From contig JAGAUY010000072.1 in the NCBI GenBank assembly GCA_017620525.1, forward strand, positions 1-45,295: a DNA stretch of 45,295 bases, in the 5' to 3' direction. The notes under the pieces are model-generated. The model was not told the DNA's origin. It saw only the letters and a program-made list of their open reading frames with translations, and did not search any database. The position numbers were made by a program, and so were the translations under genes. Shown piece by piece: positions 26,536-35,131 of the stretch. The DNA comes from Oscillospiraceae bacterium. Its GTDB lineage: Bacteria > Bacillota > Clostridia > Oscillospirales > Oscillospiraceae. Position 1 is the stretch's first letter. The number at the start of each line of letters is the position of its first letter.

Positions 26536-28077
26536 ATGAGCAACGAAAACAACGGCATGAATCGTGCCAAGTTCTATCAGCTGGCGCTGTTCCCCATGAA
26601 CAACGGCGCCACCAATGTCTATTTTGTTCTGATCCTCAGCTATATTGCCACCTTTGGTGAGAATATTCTGGACCTGGTGGGCTTTGCGTCCATCATGGTT
26701 ACGCTGATGCGTCTGTTTGACGCTGTTACCGACCCCATTATCGGCGCTTTGATGGACAAGACCAGCACCAAGTTCGGTAAATTCCGTCCCTTCATGGTTA
26801 TCGGCAATGCGATCATGGCGGTGTCTGTCATTGTCCTGTATGTCTTTACGCCTGCCATTCCCGCTGCCATGAAGTGGGCACGGTATGTGGCCTTTACTGT
26901 GCTGTATGCAGTGTGGGTCATTGGCTATACCTTCCAGACTTCTGTTACCCGTGCAGCCCAGGCAGTCCTGACCAACGACCCCAAGCAGCGTCCTTTGTTT
27001 ACCATCTTTAATACCATCGGCTCTCTTGCCGGCATGGGTGTTATGCAGTTTGTCGGCCCCATCCTGGCAGGCGATAAGTTCTTCGGTGACTACAATGCCA
27101 CCTGGTTTGCTGTGATGACCCCCATTGGTATCATTGTTTCCATCGCGCTGACCATCCTGGCCATCATTGGCATCTGGGAGAAGGACAACGAGAATTATTT
27201 CGGTCTGGGCGGCAAGCAGGAGACCGTCAAAATCTCTGAGTATATCACCATCATCAAAAACAACAAGCCTCTGCAGCGGCTGATGGTCGCCGGTGGCGGC
27301 TGCAAGCTGGCACTGGCAATTGCCACCAATGTTACGGTCCTGTGTATGCTCTATGGCTGCATGATGGGCAACTACGATGGTCTGTACCTGCCTATGATGG
27401 TGCTGGGTTATGTATTCTCTGCTCCCTTCTTTGCGCTGACGGTCCGCACGTCCCAGAAGAAGGGTCAGAAGGCTTCTCTGATGACCTATGTGGCGGTGGC
27501 ATTCGTCTGCTATATCGGTGTGCTGGCGCTGCTGCTTCTGTGGAAGCAGGGAGATCCTGCGTGGAATCTGAACTTTATGACCGACGGCAAGCTGTCCATC
27601 AATCTGTATACCATCCTCTTCCTACTGTTCTTCGGTATTGGTTACGGTGCATATTATTCCACCGCTGATATGCCCATCCCCATGGTTGCAGACTGTGCCG
27701 ACTACGAGACCTACCGCTCCGGCAAGTTCATCCCGGGCATTATGGGCACGCTGTTCAGCCTGGTTGACAAACTGGTGTCTTCCCTGGCCTCTACGGTTGT
27801 TTTCCTTGCTGTATCCTTTATTGGCTATCAGGGCTTGCCCACCAAGGCAACACCCTATATGGATGGCATGAACTGGGTGGTTATCGCACTGTTCTGTCTG
27901 GTTCCCATGGTTGCGTGGGCTTTGACCCTGATCTCCATGCGCGGCTACGAACTGGATGGCCAGCGCATCAAGGTGGTCCAGGCTGTCAATGCTGCCCGCA
28001 AGGCTGCCATTGCCAATGGTATGTCCAATGAGGAAGCTATGGCTACCATCACCGATGAGACGGTCGATATCAAATAA
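26536..28077 (+). CDS. GPH-family (glycoside-pentoside-hexuronide) cation symporter
   Basis: A 513-residue MFS protein with about 12 membrane spans. Residues about 55-85 contain RLFDAVTDPIIGALMDKT, the GPH signature, followed by KFGKFRPFM. The second half has MVADCADYETYRSGKF, also typical of the family (MelB, LacS, UidB, XynB relatives). It carries no C-terminal IIA domain. It lies 15 bases after the GH2 gene, with AGGAGA as the ribosome binding site, so the two form one operon under the TetR-type regulator. The imported sugar should be the GH2 substrate. Confidence 0.9.
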   Translation: MSNENNGMNRAKFYQLALFPMNNGATNVYFVLILSYIATFGENILDLVGFASIMVTLMRLFDAVTDPIIGALMDKTSTKFGKFRPFMVIGNAIMAVSVIVLYVFTPAIPAAMKWARYVAFTVLYAVWVIGYTFQTSVTRAAQAVLTNDPKQRPLFTIFNTIGSLAGMGVMQFVGPILAGDKFFGDYNATWFAVMTPIGIIVSIALTILAIIGIWEKDNENYFGLGGKQETVKISEYITIIKNNKPLQRLMVAGGGCKLALAIATNVTVLCMLYGCMMGNYDGLYLPMMVLGYVFSAPFFALTVRTSQKKGQKASLMTYVAVAFVCYIGVLALLLLWKQGDPAWNLNFMTDGKLSINLYTILFLLFFGIGYGAYYSTADMPIPMVADCADYETYRSGKFIPGIMGTLFSLVDKLVSSLASTVVFLAVSFIGYQGLPTKATPYMDGMNWVVIALFCLVPMVAWALTLISMRGYELDGQRIKVVQAVNAARKAAIANGMSNEEAMATITDETVDIK

Positions 28078-28104
28078 TCGTTTTCAGGAGTCAAGTATCC
28101 TGCC

Positions 28105-28135
28105 GCTCCCCACCCTGAATCAATGGGTGGGGAGC
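28105..28135 (+). terminator. Terminator of the GH2/transporter operon
   Basis: GCTCCCCACCC and GGGTGGGGAGC form a perfect 11-bp stem with a 9-base loop, 27 bases after the transporter stop. Only TT follows, then AACATATT. Confidence 0.72.
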
Positions 28136-28174
28136 TTAACATATTAAAAATTCATTTAATATATACATGCGTAC

Positions 28175-28203
28175 TTGAAAAATACGCGGGAAACGTGTAT
28201 ATT
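28175..28203 (+). promoter_or_regulatory. Promoter of the glf operon
   Basis: TTGAAA (28175-28180) and TATATT (28198-28203) are exactly 17 bases apart. Transcription would begin near 28210, giving a leader of about 110 bases before the glf start. Confidence 0.72.
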
Positions 28204-28225
28204 TAGCGGAGGAATTATTATGGTA

Positions 28226-28267
28226 ATTCATGCAGCAAAACAACGGTTGGAAAAATGCTGCATGAAT
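28226..28267 (+). promoter_or_regulatory. Structured leader of glf (12-bp inverted repeat)
   Basis: ATTCATGCAGCA (28226-28237) and TGCTGCATGAAT (28256-28267) are perfectly complementary around an 18-base loop, inside the 5' leader. A GGAGG at 28208-28212 precedes an in-frame ATG at 28220, but lies on the predicted transcription start. The element may be an RNA switch, an operator dyad, or a control hairpin. Confidence 0.65.
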
Positions 28268-28318
28268 ATATCCACAGTAATTGAAGCAAAAACTATTCAA
28301 AACCAAAAGGTGAATCCA

Positions 28319-29437
28319 ATGCATTATGATTATCTGATCGTGGGTGCGGGCCTGTTCGGAGCCGCTTTTGCCCAGCAGGCCAAGGCGGCAGGCAAATCTG
28401 TTCTGGTCATCGACCGGCGCAGCCACATCGGCGGCAACGTATATACGAAAGAAGTGGAGGGTATTCAGGTCCATCAGTACGGCGCCCATATCTTCCATAC
28501 CAACAACAAGAAAGTCTGGGACTATGTGAACCGGTTCGCGGAATTCAACCGCTATACCAATTCTCCCGTTGCAAATTACAAGGGAGAGCTTTATTCGCTG
28601 CCTTTCAATATGTATACCTTCAATAAGATGTGGGGTGTGATCACGCCACGGGATGCAGAGGCGGAGATTGCCCGCCAGAGAGCGGCTGCAGGTATCACTG
28701 AGCCTAAGAATCTGGAAGAGCAGGCAATCAGTCTGGTGGGTACCGACATTTATGAGAAACTGGTCAAGGGCTACACGGAAAAGCAGTGGGGCCGTCCCTG
28801 CACCGATCTTCCGTCCTTTATCATCAAGCGTCTGCCGGTCCGTCTGACCTTTGACAATAATTATTTCAATGCCCGTTTCCAGGGTATCCCCATTGGCGGC
28901 TATACGAAACTGGTGGAAAAGATGCTCAGCGGCATCGAAGTCCGGCTGAATGAGGACTATCTGGAGAACCGGGAAGCCTGGAATGCGCTGGCGGACAAAG
29001 TGATCTACACCGGTTCTGTGGATGCCTATTTTGACTTCTGCTATGGACACCTGGCCTATCGCTCGGTCCGGTTTGAGACGGAAACCCTGGACATGCCCAA
29101 TTATCAGGGTAACGCGGTGGTGAACTACACCGACCGACAGACCCCCTATACCCGCATCATTGAGCACAAATTCTTCGAGTTTGGCAACCAGCCGAAGACG
29201 GTCATCTCCAGAGAATACAGCTCTGAGTGGCAGCCCGGCGCGGAGCCCTACTATCCTGTCAATGACGAAACCAACACGGCGCTGTACCGGAAATACAAGG
29301 CCCTGGCTGCCGGAGAGAAAAAGACTATTTTCGGCGGACGGATGGGTGAATACCAGTATTATGATATGGATGCGGTGCTGGAATCGGCGCTGGCACTGGC
29401 AGAAAGAGAACTTAACAACGAGGACAATAGCATATGA
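28319..29437 (+). CDS. glf: UDP-galactopyranose mutase
   Basis: A 372-residue FAD enzyme that converts UDP-galactopyranose to UDP-galactofuranose, the donor for galactofuranose in surface glycans. The N-terminal Rossmann motif is VGAGLFGA, followed by GGNVYTKEVEGIQVHQYGAHIFHT, which is characteristic of bacterial Glf. Other family text includes SLPFNMYTF and the KQWGRPC block. The length is normal. AAAGGTGA about eight bases before 28319 supports this start; a longer form from 28220 would add about 33 non-conserved residues that include the leader hairpin. The last four bases (ATGA) overlap the glycosyltransferase gene. Confidence 0.95.
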   Translation: MHYDYLIVGAGLFGAAFAQQAKAAGKSVLVIDRRSHIGGNVYTKEVEGIQVHQYGAHIFHTNNKKVWDYVNRFAEFNRYTNSPVANYKGELYSLPFNMYTFNKMWGVITPRDAEAEIARQRAAAGITEPKNLEEQAISLVGTDIYEKLVKGYTEKQWGRPCTDLPSFIIKRLPVRLTFDNNYFNARFQGIPIGGYTKLVEKMLSGIEVRLNEDYLENREAWNALADKVIYTGSVDAYFDFCYGHLAYRSVRFETETLDMPNYQGNAVVNYTDRQTPYTRIIEHKFFEFGNQPKTVISREYSSEWQPGAEPYYPVNDETNTALYRKYKALAAGEKKTIFGGRMGEYQYYDMDAVLESALALAERELNNEDNSI

Positions 29438-30444
29438 AACTTCTTAGCATAACAATTCCCTGCTACAATTCCCAGGATTACATGGAAAACTGCATCAAGA
29501 GCCTGCTGCCCGGCGGAGACCGGGTGGAGATCATCATCATCAACGACGGCTCTACGGACAATACCGGCGCCATTGCGGACGCCTACGCTGCCCGGTATCC
29601 CGGCATCGTCAAAGTGGTTCACCAGGAGAACGGAGGTCATGGTGAAGGGATCAACCAGGGACTGAAGCACGCGACCGGTACTTATTTCAAGGTCGTGGAC
29701 AGCGACGATGTGCTCAGCGGGGATTTTGCGGCATTTCTGGACACGCTGGAGTCGTGTGAACGTGCCGGTGGTGCGGACCTGGTGGTGACGAACTACTACT
29801 ACGTTCATTCCGATGGCGTGGGTGACCGTTCCATTAACTACAGCAGCGTGCTGCCCGAGGGCAGGATCTTCACCTGGGAGGATACCAAGCGTTTCCGTCC
29901 CCATCAGCTGCTGACCATCCACAGCTGCACTTTCCGCACCGAGGCTATGCGCAAATGGGGCCAGGAACTGCCGAAGCATGTGTTTTATGAGGACAATCTG
30001 ATGGTCTATCAGACCCTGCCCTATATTCAGAAGATGTATTACATGAACATCGATCTGTACCGCTACTGGATCGGCAGGCCCGACCAGTCCGTGCAGGAGA
30101 GCGCCATGAAGAAGCGCTATCACCACCAGATCCTGGTGACGGAGCGGTGCTTTACCTCCAGCCGGCTGGACGAGGTGACGGACCGCCGTCTGAAAAAGTA
30201 CATGCAGCATGAGCTGTTCACCATGTTCGGCATTTCCATTCTTTTCACTCGTCTGAACAAGACCGCGGAGACCGATGCTGCGCTGGAGCAGATGTGGGCC
30301 AACTGCCGGGAATTCGACCCCAAATGGGGCAAGCATTTCCGCAGCCGTACTCCTCTGTGGTTCATCTGCATCCCCGGCAGATTCGGCCAGAATTTCTCCG
30401 GCTTTGTCTACAGAACCGCAAACAAAATTGTGCGCTTCAACTAA
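29434..30444 (+). CDS. Family 2 glycosyltransferase
   Basis: A 336-residue GT-A protein. The opening LLSITIPCYNSQDYMENCI is typical of GT2; the nucleotide-binding NDGS is at 37-40 and the metal-binding DSDD at 89-92. A YEDN motif near residues 187-190 corresponds to the acceptor/catalytic acidic block. No membrane span is evident. Its start overlaps glf by four bases, so it is a strong candidate for using UDP-galactofuranose made by Glf, but the donor cannot be read from the sequence. A 13-bp terminator follows. Confidence 0.88.
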   Translation: MKLLSITIPCYNSQDYMENCIKSLLPGGDRVEIIIINDGSTDNTGAIADAYAARYPGIVKVVHQENGGHGEGINQGLKHATGTYFKVVDSDDVLSGDFAAFLDTLESCERAGGADLVVTNYYYVHSDGVGDRSINYSSVLPEGRIFTWEDTKRFRPHQLLTIHSCTFRTEAMRKWGQELPKHVFYEDNLMVYQTLPYIQKMYYMNIDLYRYWIGRPDQSVQESAMKKRYHHQILVTERCFTSSRLDEVTDRRLKKYMQHELFTMFGISILFTRLNKTAETDAALEQMWANCREFDPKWGKHFRSRTPLWFICIPGRFGQNFSGFVYRTANKIVRFN

Positions 30445-30462
30445 GATTATCAAAATATACCA

Positions 30463-30492
30463 AACGCGGCAGGTTTTCGAACCTGCCGCGTT
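30463..30492 (+). terminator. Terminator of the glf operon
   Basis: AACGCGGCAGGTT and AACCTGCCGCGTT form a perfect 13-bp stem on a TTCG tetraloop, followed by CCTTTTT. Confidence 0.92.
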
Positions 30493-30511
30493 CCTTTTTG
30501 CCGGAATTACC

Positions 30512-30540
30512 TTGCAAAGGCCTGTCAGAAATAATATAAT
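30512..30540 (+). promoter_or_regulatory. Promoter of the large SLH surface protein gene
   Basis: TTGCAA (30512-30517) and consensus TATAAT (30535-30540) are exactly 17 bases apart. Transcription should start near 30547, with only about 29 bases of leader. The gene thus looks constitutive and strong. Confidence 0.85.
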
Positions 30541-30575
30541 GGAACTGGAAATAAAACTGGAAAGAGGGAATCAGC

Positions 30576-33500
30576 ATGAAACGATTGATCAGCATACTAC
30601 TGGTACTTTGTATGACGTTGTCCCTGCTGCCCGCCACCGCCTGGGCAGCGACAGAAGTCGCCAGCGGCACCTGCGGCGAGAATCTGACCTGGGTGCTGGA
30701 TGATGAGGGAACGCTAACCATCTCCGGTACGGGACCAATGGAGGACTATGGATGGACAGAGGCACCATGGTATGGCAATTGGGAATCTATTTTGTCGATT
30801 GTCATTGGAGAAGGTGTTACCACTATAGGCAGTTATACATTTTACGCTTGCGTTAAAATGACTAATGTTACTATACCAGACAGTGTTGCAACTATTGGTC
30901 ATGATGCATTCGCTGATTGCTATAACTTGTCTGGTTTGATTATTCCAAACAGTGTTACTGTTATTGGTATGTATTCCTTTCAGAATTGTGATAGTTTGAA
31001 GAGTGTCATTATCCCGGATAGTGTCACCACCATTGGGGATGCTGCATTTGGAGCCTGCTCCAGTCTTGAGCAAATCACTATAGGCAATGGTGTAACTGAA
31101 GTTGCAGATTCTTTGTTTGCTAACTGTGAAAGTTTAACTTCTGTTACACTCCCTGCATCTGTGACCAGTATAGGGGATTCTGCGTTTAGCGGCTGTATAA
31201 ACTTAAAGAATGTGTATTTTGGTGGTACGGAGCGTGCTTGGAACAAGATGGTTCTTCGTGGTGCGTTGGACGAATGGAATGAACCTCTCGGGGAGGCAGT
31301 GATTCATTTTGCCAGCGAAGATGCTGTTAAGTTTGATGGCGGCAACGGCACTGAGGAAGCCCCCTATTTGGTATCTACAGCAGCGCAGATGAATGTGATT
31401 CGGGAAGACTTGGTGGCGCATTATGAACAAACTGCGGATATTGATTTGGAAAGCATGGAATGGATTCCCATTGGAACCGAAACGGTAACGCAGGAATTGA
31501 TACCCTTTACCGGTTCTTATGATGGTAATCAGTATGTGATAAGCAATCTGAAAATATCCAGAATATCAGATAACAACGTAAGCCTGGGCTTGTTTGGATA
31601 TAACGAAGGAACCCTGGAGAATATTGTGCTTGAAAATACAGATATCCAGATCAGTATTACGGAAACCTCTTTGGATTTTGCAAATCTTTCCCATGCTCCC
31701 TGTATTGGTGGTATTGTGGGTGAGAATGCAGGAACTGTGACAAATTGTTCCAATTCCGGTTCGATTTCTGTTTTTTCTGATTGTGATAGTGATATTTTTG
31801 TGGGCGGAATCATGGGATTTGGATTCTGTGATGGATGTAGCAATAGAGCAAGTATTGTCATGTCTGGAGCAGAAGGACAGGGATATGGTTCTTCTTGGCT
31901 GTATTGTGGCGGTATTACAGGATTTCCCGGTGCTGTCAATCAGGAAGTCTATAATTGTGTAAATTATGGTGATGTGAATTGTACGATTTATACTTATGAT
32001 GTTTCGAACAATATGTATTGCGGAGGTATAACCGGTAAGTATGGTGCAATGATAAATTGCGTGAACTACGGAAGAATTACCGGTACGATTCACTCAAATA
32101 TGAACGTCAGTGGATGTTGCAATGTAGGAGGTATTTCAGGTTATACCAGCGCATATAAGACTGATAGTATGAATTGTATCAATTTTGGTAATGTATCTGC
32201 TTATTCGTCTAATGAGTTGACAACCTGCTATGCGGGCGGTTTGTTTGGTGATTTCGCTGGCGGTATATCTAACAGTTATAATTTGGCTGAATCAATCCAT
32301 GCTGATCTAGCATATGATGAATACTGCTATGCAGGAAGAATCAGCGGAACAGGTGTAGAGGTGGAAGGCTGCTATTCAATTGATACTACGGTGGTAAGTA
32401 CTCCGACTTCTGCAAATTCAGAACAGGGACAAAGTATGACCGAAGAGGAGATATATGCAGCCATAGCGGATATTCTCGCATCTTTGGGTCTGGGTGATTC
32501 GAGTGATGATAACATCAAACCGGAGATTCCTTTTTCAAAGGCAATTTACCATGCGGATAACCTGCTTAACGACGAAGCAATCAATATGGATGATCTCATC
32601 AGGCAAATCAATGAGTATTCTCCTGCTGTACCGATTTTGAATAACAGCAATGTAGACGATTGGGGAGAGGCATGGAAAGAAATAACACTATTCTATGATA
32701 CCCTTGCTGATGGTAAGGCATATGCAAAATATAAGTTCGAGCAAACCGATATCTATGAAACAATTCTGCTGAGTGCCTTGGATTGTGCCACCAACGATGA
32801 TTCTGCTTACGCATGGGGACTCTCGGCGACAGAAAAAACATTAAATATCTCAAAGAACCTTCTAGAGCGAACAGAAGAACTTATAGAGTTAAAATACAAT
32901 TGGCAATTGGCAACAGATATGGAACTCGATTCTATGACTGATCAGCAAAAAGCAGAATTGAAACTTGCATTCGAAGAAAGCCTGAATGAAAATGGCTTCG
33001 CAGGTGCCATATCAAGCTTAAAAGAATCTGCTGATTTCCTGGACAGCATTATGGAGATTGCAACAACTGCCGTTGATTTCGTAGAGAAAACGACATTATA
33101 CATTGAATTGTGGTATGTTTCTGATTCAATGGCAGATGTACTTGATGAAATGCTTTTGAAAATTCCGGAAACCGAAGAATTCATCGCTATGCGGGATGCT
33201 GTGACGTTTTGTAGAGATATGATCTATGAAACGAATCGAGAACAGTTTAAAGCTGGTGCTCTCCTTCGTGCCAATATTATGACCAGTGGCAAATTTGCTG
33301 TTTCGGAGGGGCTTTCGTTCATTTGGGGCAAAATAAGAGACAAGGCCGTTGCCGCCAATCCGGAATTAGCGATTTTGCTAATAGCATATAAAACAAGTCA
33401 TACCGTTACAAACTATTTGTTCGGCGCAGATAATATCTCAGAACAACTCTACAAATTAAAAGCTGTCAATCGTTATATATCCTATCTTGAAAGTGCTATG

Positions 33501-35087
33501 TTGGTTATCAGAAGACAGTATAAAGAGGACAAGACCGAAGAGAATGCCAACGTATTGCTGAATGCAGTGTCCCTTCTTCATGCCTTTGCTACGGAAGAAT
33601 GCAATATCGCATACTCTTATGCTGAAGCAGTAGAAGATACAATTGCGCATAAGATCACAGGCACGATGGGTGATATAATTGATGATATTTGTGGAAACAC
33701 CAATGATAATGATGCAAAAAACACATTAAAAGAATATGCCTCTAGTTTGAAAGCAACAATTATTCGCAACAATGTGGATGCTGCAACACATTGGGTGAAT
33801 CACTTACAGGATGATTTTCCCCAATATTATCCAGAGTATGCCGATTTGATAAGTAATGACAGATATGAAAAAGCTTTGGTCGTAAGAATTACCAGTGACT
33901 ATGTTATAGAATGCCCAGTTGATGTTCGTGTCTATAATTGTTCCGGTTCGTTGGTTGTCGAACTGTGTGATGATGGAACTTATGTCCTGGGTGATGTATC
34001 TGCAATTCAAGTAGGAGATCACAAGTTTATCAGCATCGCAAATTGTGATGAATACTATATTGAATGCGATGGATACGCTGGCGGAACAATGAAAGTAAAA
34101 ATTAGAGAGTATCTTGGTCCAACGCTGATACGTCATTCACTTTTCTATGATTTGGAAGTTTCTTCTGGTACGGTTTATGATCTTTACACAAAGACTGATC
34201 CTTACGACAATGTGATTCATACAATTAACCGTGATGATATAGTGATTCCCGCAAGCTTTGATTCGGGTATAGAAAAATGCTCTGTGCATATGTATGATGC
34301 TCCGAAATTCGAATGGCAGGCAGATCTCTCATGTAATGCATTATTTATCTGCACTAGCAAAGATAATATTCACACAATTGAATGTCCTGTAACTAGTCTA
34401 GCTATCGAGCCAACCTGCAATAAAGCCGGTGAAATCATCTATACCGCGACTGCGGAATACAATGGCGAAATCTATACCAATACCAAGACAGTCGTAACTA
34501 ATAAAGCTGAGCATGATTATAAAGACGGTATTTGTACGGTATGCGGCATAGCGAATCCAAATCCCTTCACCGATGTCATCGAAGGTGAATACTACTATAA
34601 TCCCGTCCTGTGGGCGGTTGACAATGGCATCACCAATGGTCTCAGCGCCACCCGGTTTGGTGTGGATGAAAACTGTACCCGCGCCCAGTTCGTTACCTTC
34701 CTGTGGCGGGCGGCGGGCAGTCCCGAACCCACTGCCGCGTCCCATTCCTTTGAGGATGTGGAAGAGAATCAGTTCTACTCCAAGGCAGTCCTCTGGGCCG
34801 TGGAAAACGGCATCACCACAGGCCTGTCCGCCACGAAGTTCGGCATCAATGACCCCTGTACCCGCGCGCAGGTGGTCACCTTCCTGCACCGCTATGCAGG
34901 AAATCCCGAACCCGCCATCACGGAAAATCCCTTCCATGACGCGGCGCCCGGACAGTTCTATTCCACCGCGATCCTCTGGGCGGTGGAGAATGGCATCACC
35001 AACGGTCTGAATGCCACCACCTTCGGCGTGAACAACCCCTGCAGCCGCGCCCAGGTCGTGACTTTCCTCTACCGGGCAATCGCATAA
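30576..35087 (+). CDS. Large LRR_5 / beta-helix surface protein with three SLH domains
   Basis: A 1503-residue exported protein. A signal peptide (1-25) and the module GTCGENLTW...TLTISGTG open it, closely matching the other LRR/SLH protein of this window. LRR_5 repeats fill about 60-215 and end in GGTERAWNKM. Residues about 245-640 resemble GLUG or M26-type beta-helix adhesin repeats (GTEEAPYLVST, PIGTE, SYDGNQYVISNL, GLFGYNEGTLENI). About 650-1115 is a long helical region without a recognised domain; about 1120-1325 is beta-rich, ending in CTVCG. Three SLH domains close it (about 1328-1503). Codons are AT-rich through the middle, while the SLH DNA is GC-rich and strongly similar to that at 23050-23577. 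It is probably an adhesin held by wall polymers. Confidence 0.87.
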   Translation: MKRLISILLVLCMTLSLLPATAWAATEVASGTCGENLTWVLDDEGTLTISGTGPMEDYGWTEAPWYGNWESILSIVIGEGVTTIGSYTFYACVKMTNVTIPDSVATIGHDAFADCYNLSGLIIPNSVTVIGMYSFQNCDSLKSVIIPDSVTTIGDAAFGACSSLEQITIGNGVTEVADSLFANCESLTSVTLPASVTSIGDSAFSGCINLKNVYFGGTERAWNKMVLRGALDEWNEPLGEAVIHFASEDAVKFDGGNGTEEAPYLVSTAAQMNVIREDLVAHYEQTADIDLESMEWIPIGTETVTQELIPFTGSYDGNQYVISNLKISRISDNNVSLGLFGYNEGTLENIVLENTDIQISITETSLDFANLSHAPCIGGIVGENAGTVTNCSNSGSISVFSDCDSDIFVGGIMGFGFCDGCSNRASIVMSGAEGQGYGSSWLYCGGITGFPGAVNQEVYNCVNYGDVNCTIYTYDVSNNMYCGGITGKYGAMINCVNYGRITGTIHSNMNVSGCCNVGGISGYTSAYKTDSMNCINFGNVSAYSSNELTTCYAGGLFGDFAGGISNSYNLAESIHADLAYDEYCYAGRISGTGVEVEGCYSIDTTVVSTPTSANSEQGQSMTEEEIYAAIADILASLGLGDSSDDNIKPEIPFSKAIYHADNLLNDEAINMDDLIRQINEYSPAVPILNNSNVDDWGEAWKEITLFYDTLADGKAYAKYKFEQTDIYETILLSALDCATNDDSAYAWGLSATEKTLNISKNLLERTEELIELKYNWQLATDMELDSMTDQQKAELKLAFEESLNENGFAGAISSLKESADFLDSIMEIATTAVDFVEKTTLYIELWYVSDSMADVLDEMLLKIPETEEFIAMRDAVTFCRDMIYETNREQFKAGALLRANIMTSGKFAVSEGLSFIWGKIRDKAVAANPELAILLIAYKTSHTVTNYLFGADNISEQLYKLKAVNRYISYLESAMLVIRRQYKEDKTEENANVLLNAVSLLHAFATEECNIAYSYAEAVEDTIAHKITGTMGDIIDDICGNTNDNDAKNTLKEYASSLKATIIRNNVDAATHWVNHLQDDFPQYYPEYADLISNDRYEKALVVRITSDYVIECPVDVRVYNCSGSLVVELCDDGTYVLGDVSAIQVGDHKFISIANCDEYYIECDGYAGGTMKVKIREYLGPTLIRHSLFYDLEVSSGTVYDLYTKTDPYDNVIHTINRDDIVIPASFDSGIEKCSVHMYDAPKFEWQADLSCNALFICTSKDNIHTIECPVTSLAIEPTCNKAGEIIYTATAEYNGEIYTNTKTVVTNKAEHDYKDGICTVCGIANPNPFTDVIEGEYYYNPVLWAVDNGITNGLSATRFGVDENCTRAQFVTFLWRAAGSPEPTAASHSFEDVEENQFYSKAVLWAVENGITTGLSATKFGINDPCTRAQVVTFLHRYAGNPEPAITENPFHDAAPGQFYSTAILWAVENGITNGLNATTFGVNNPCSRAQVVTFLYRAIA

Positions 35088-35092
35088 CGCAA

Positions 35093-35129
35093 AAAACCTC
35101 CGATACGGACCAGCCGTATCGGAGGTTTT
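35093..35129. terminator. Bidirectional terminator between convergent genes
   Basis: AAAACCTCCGATACGG and CCGTATCGGAGGTTTT form a perfect 16-bp stem with a 5-base loop; T residues exit on both strands. It serves the SLH gene and the convergent degV gene. Confidence 0.92.
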
Positions 35130-35131
35130 GA

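Noticed and set aside
28220-28318. Longer Glf starting at 28220 after GGAGG
   Set aside because: It would add about 33 residues absent from the family and encode the leader inverted repeat, and its ribosome binding site lies on the predicted transcription start. It is not fully excluded, and is noted in the findings.
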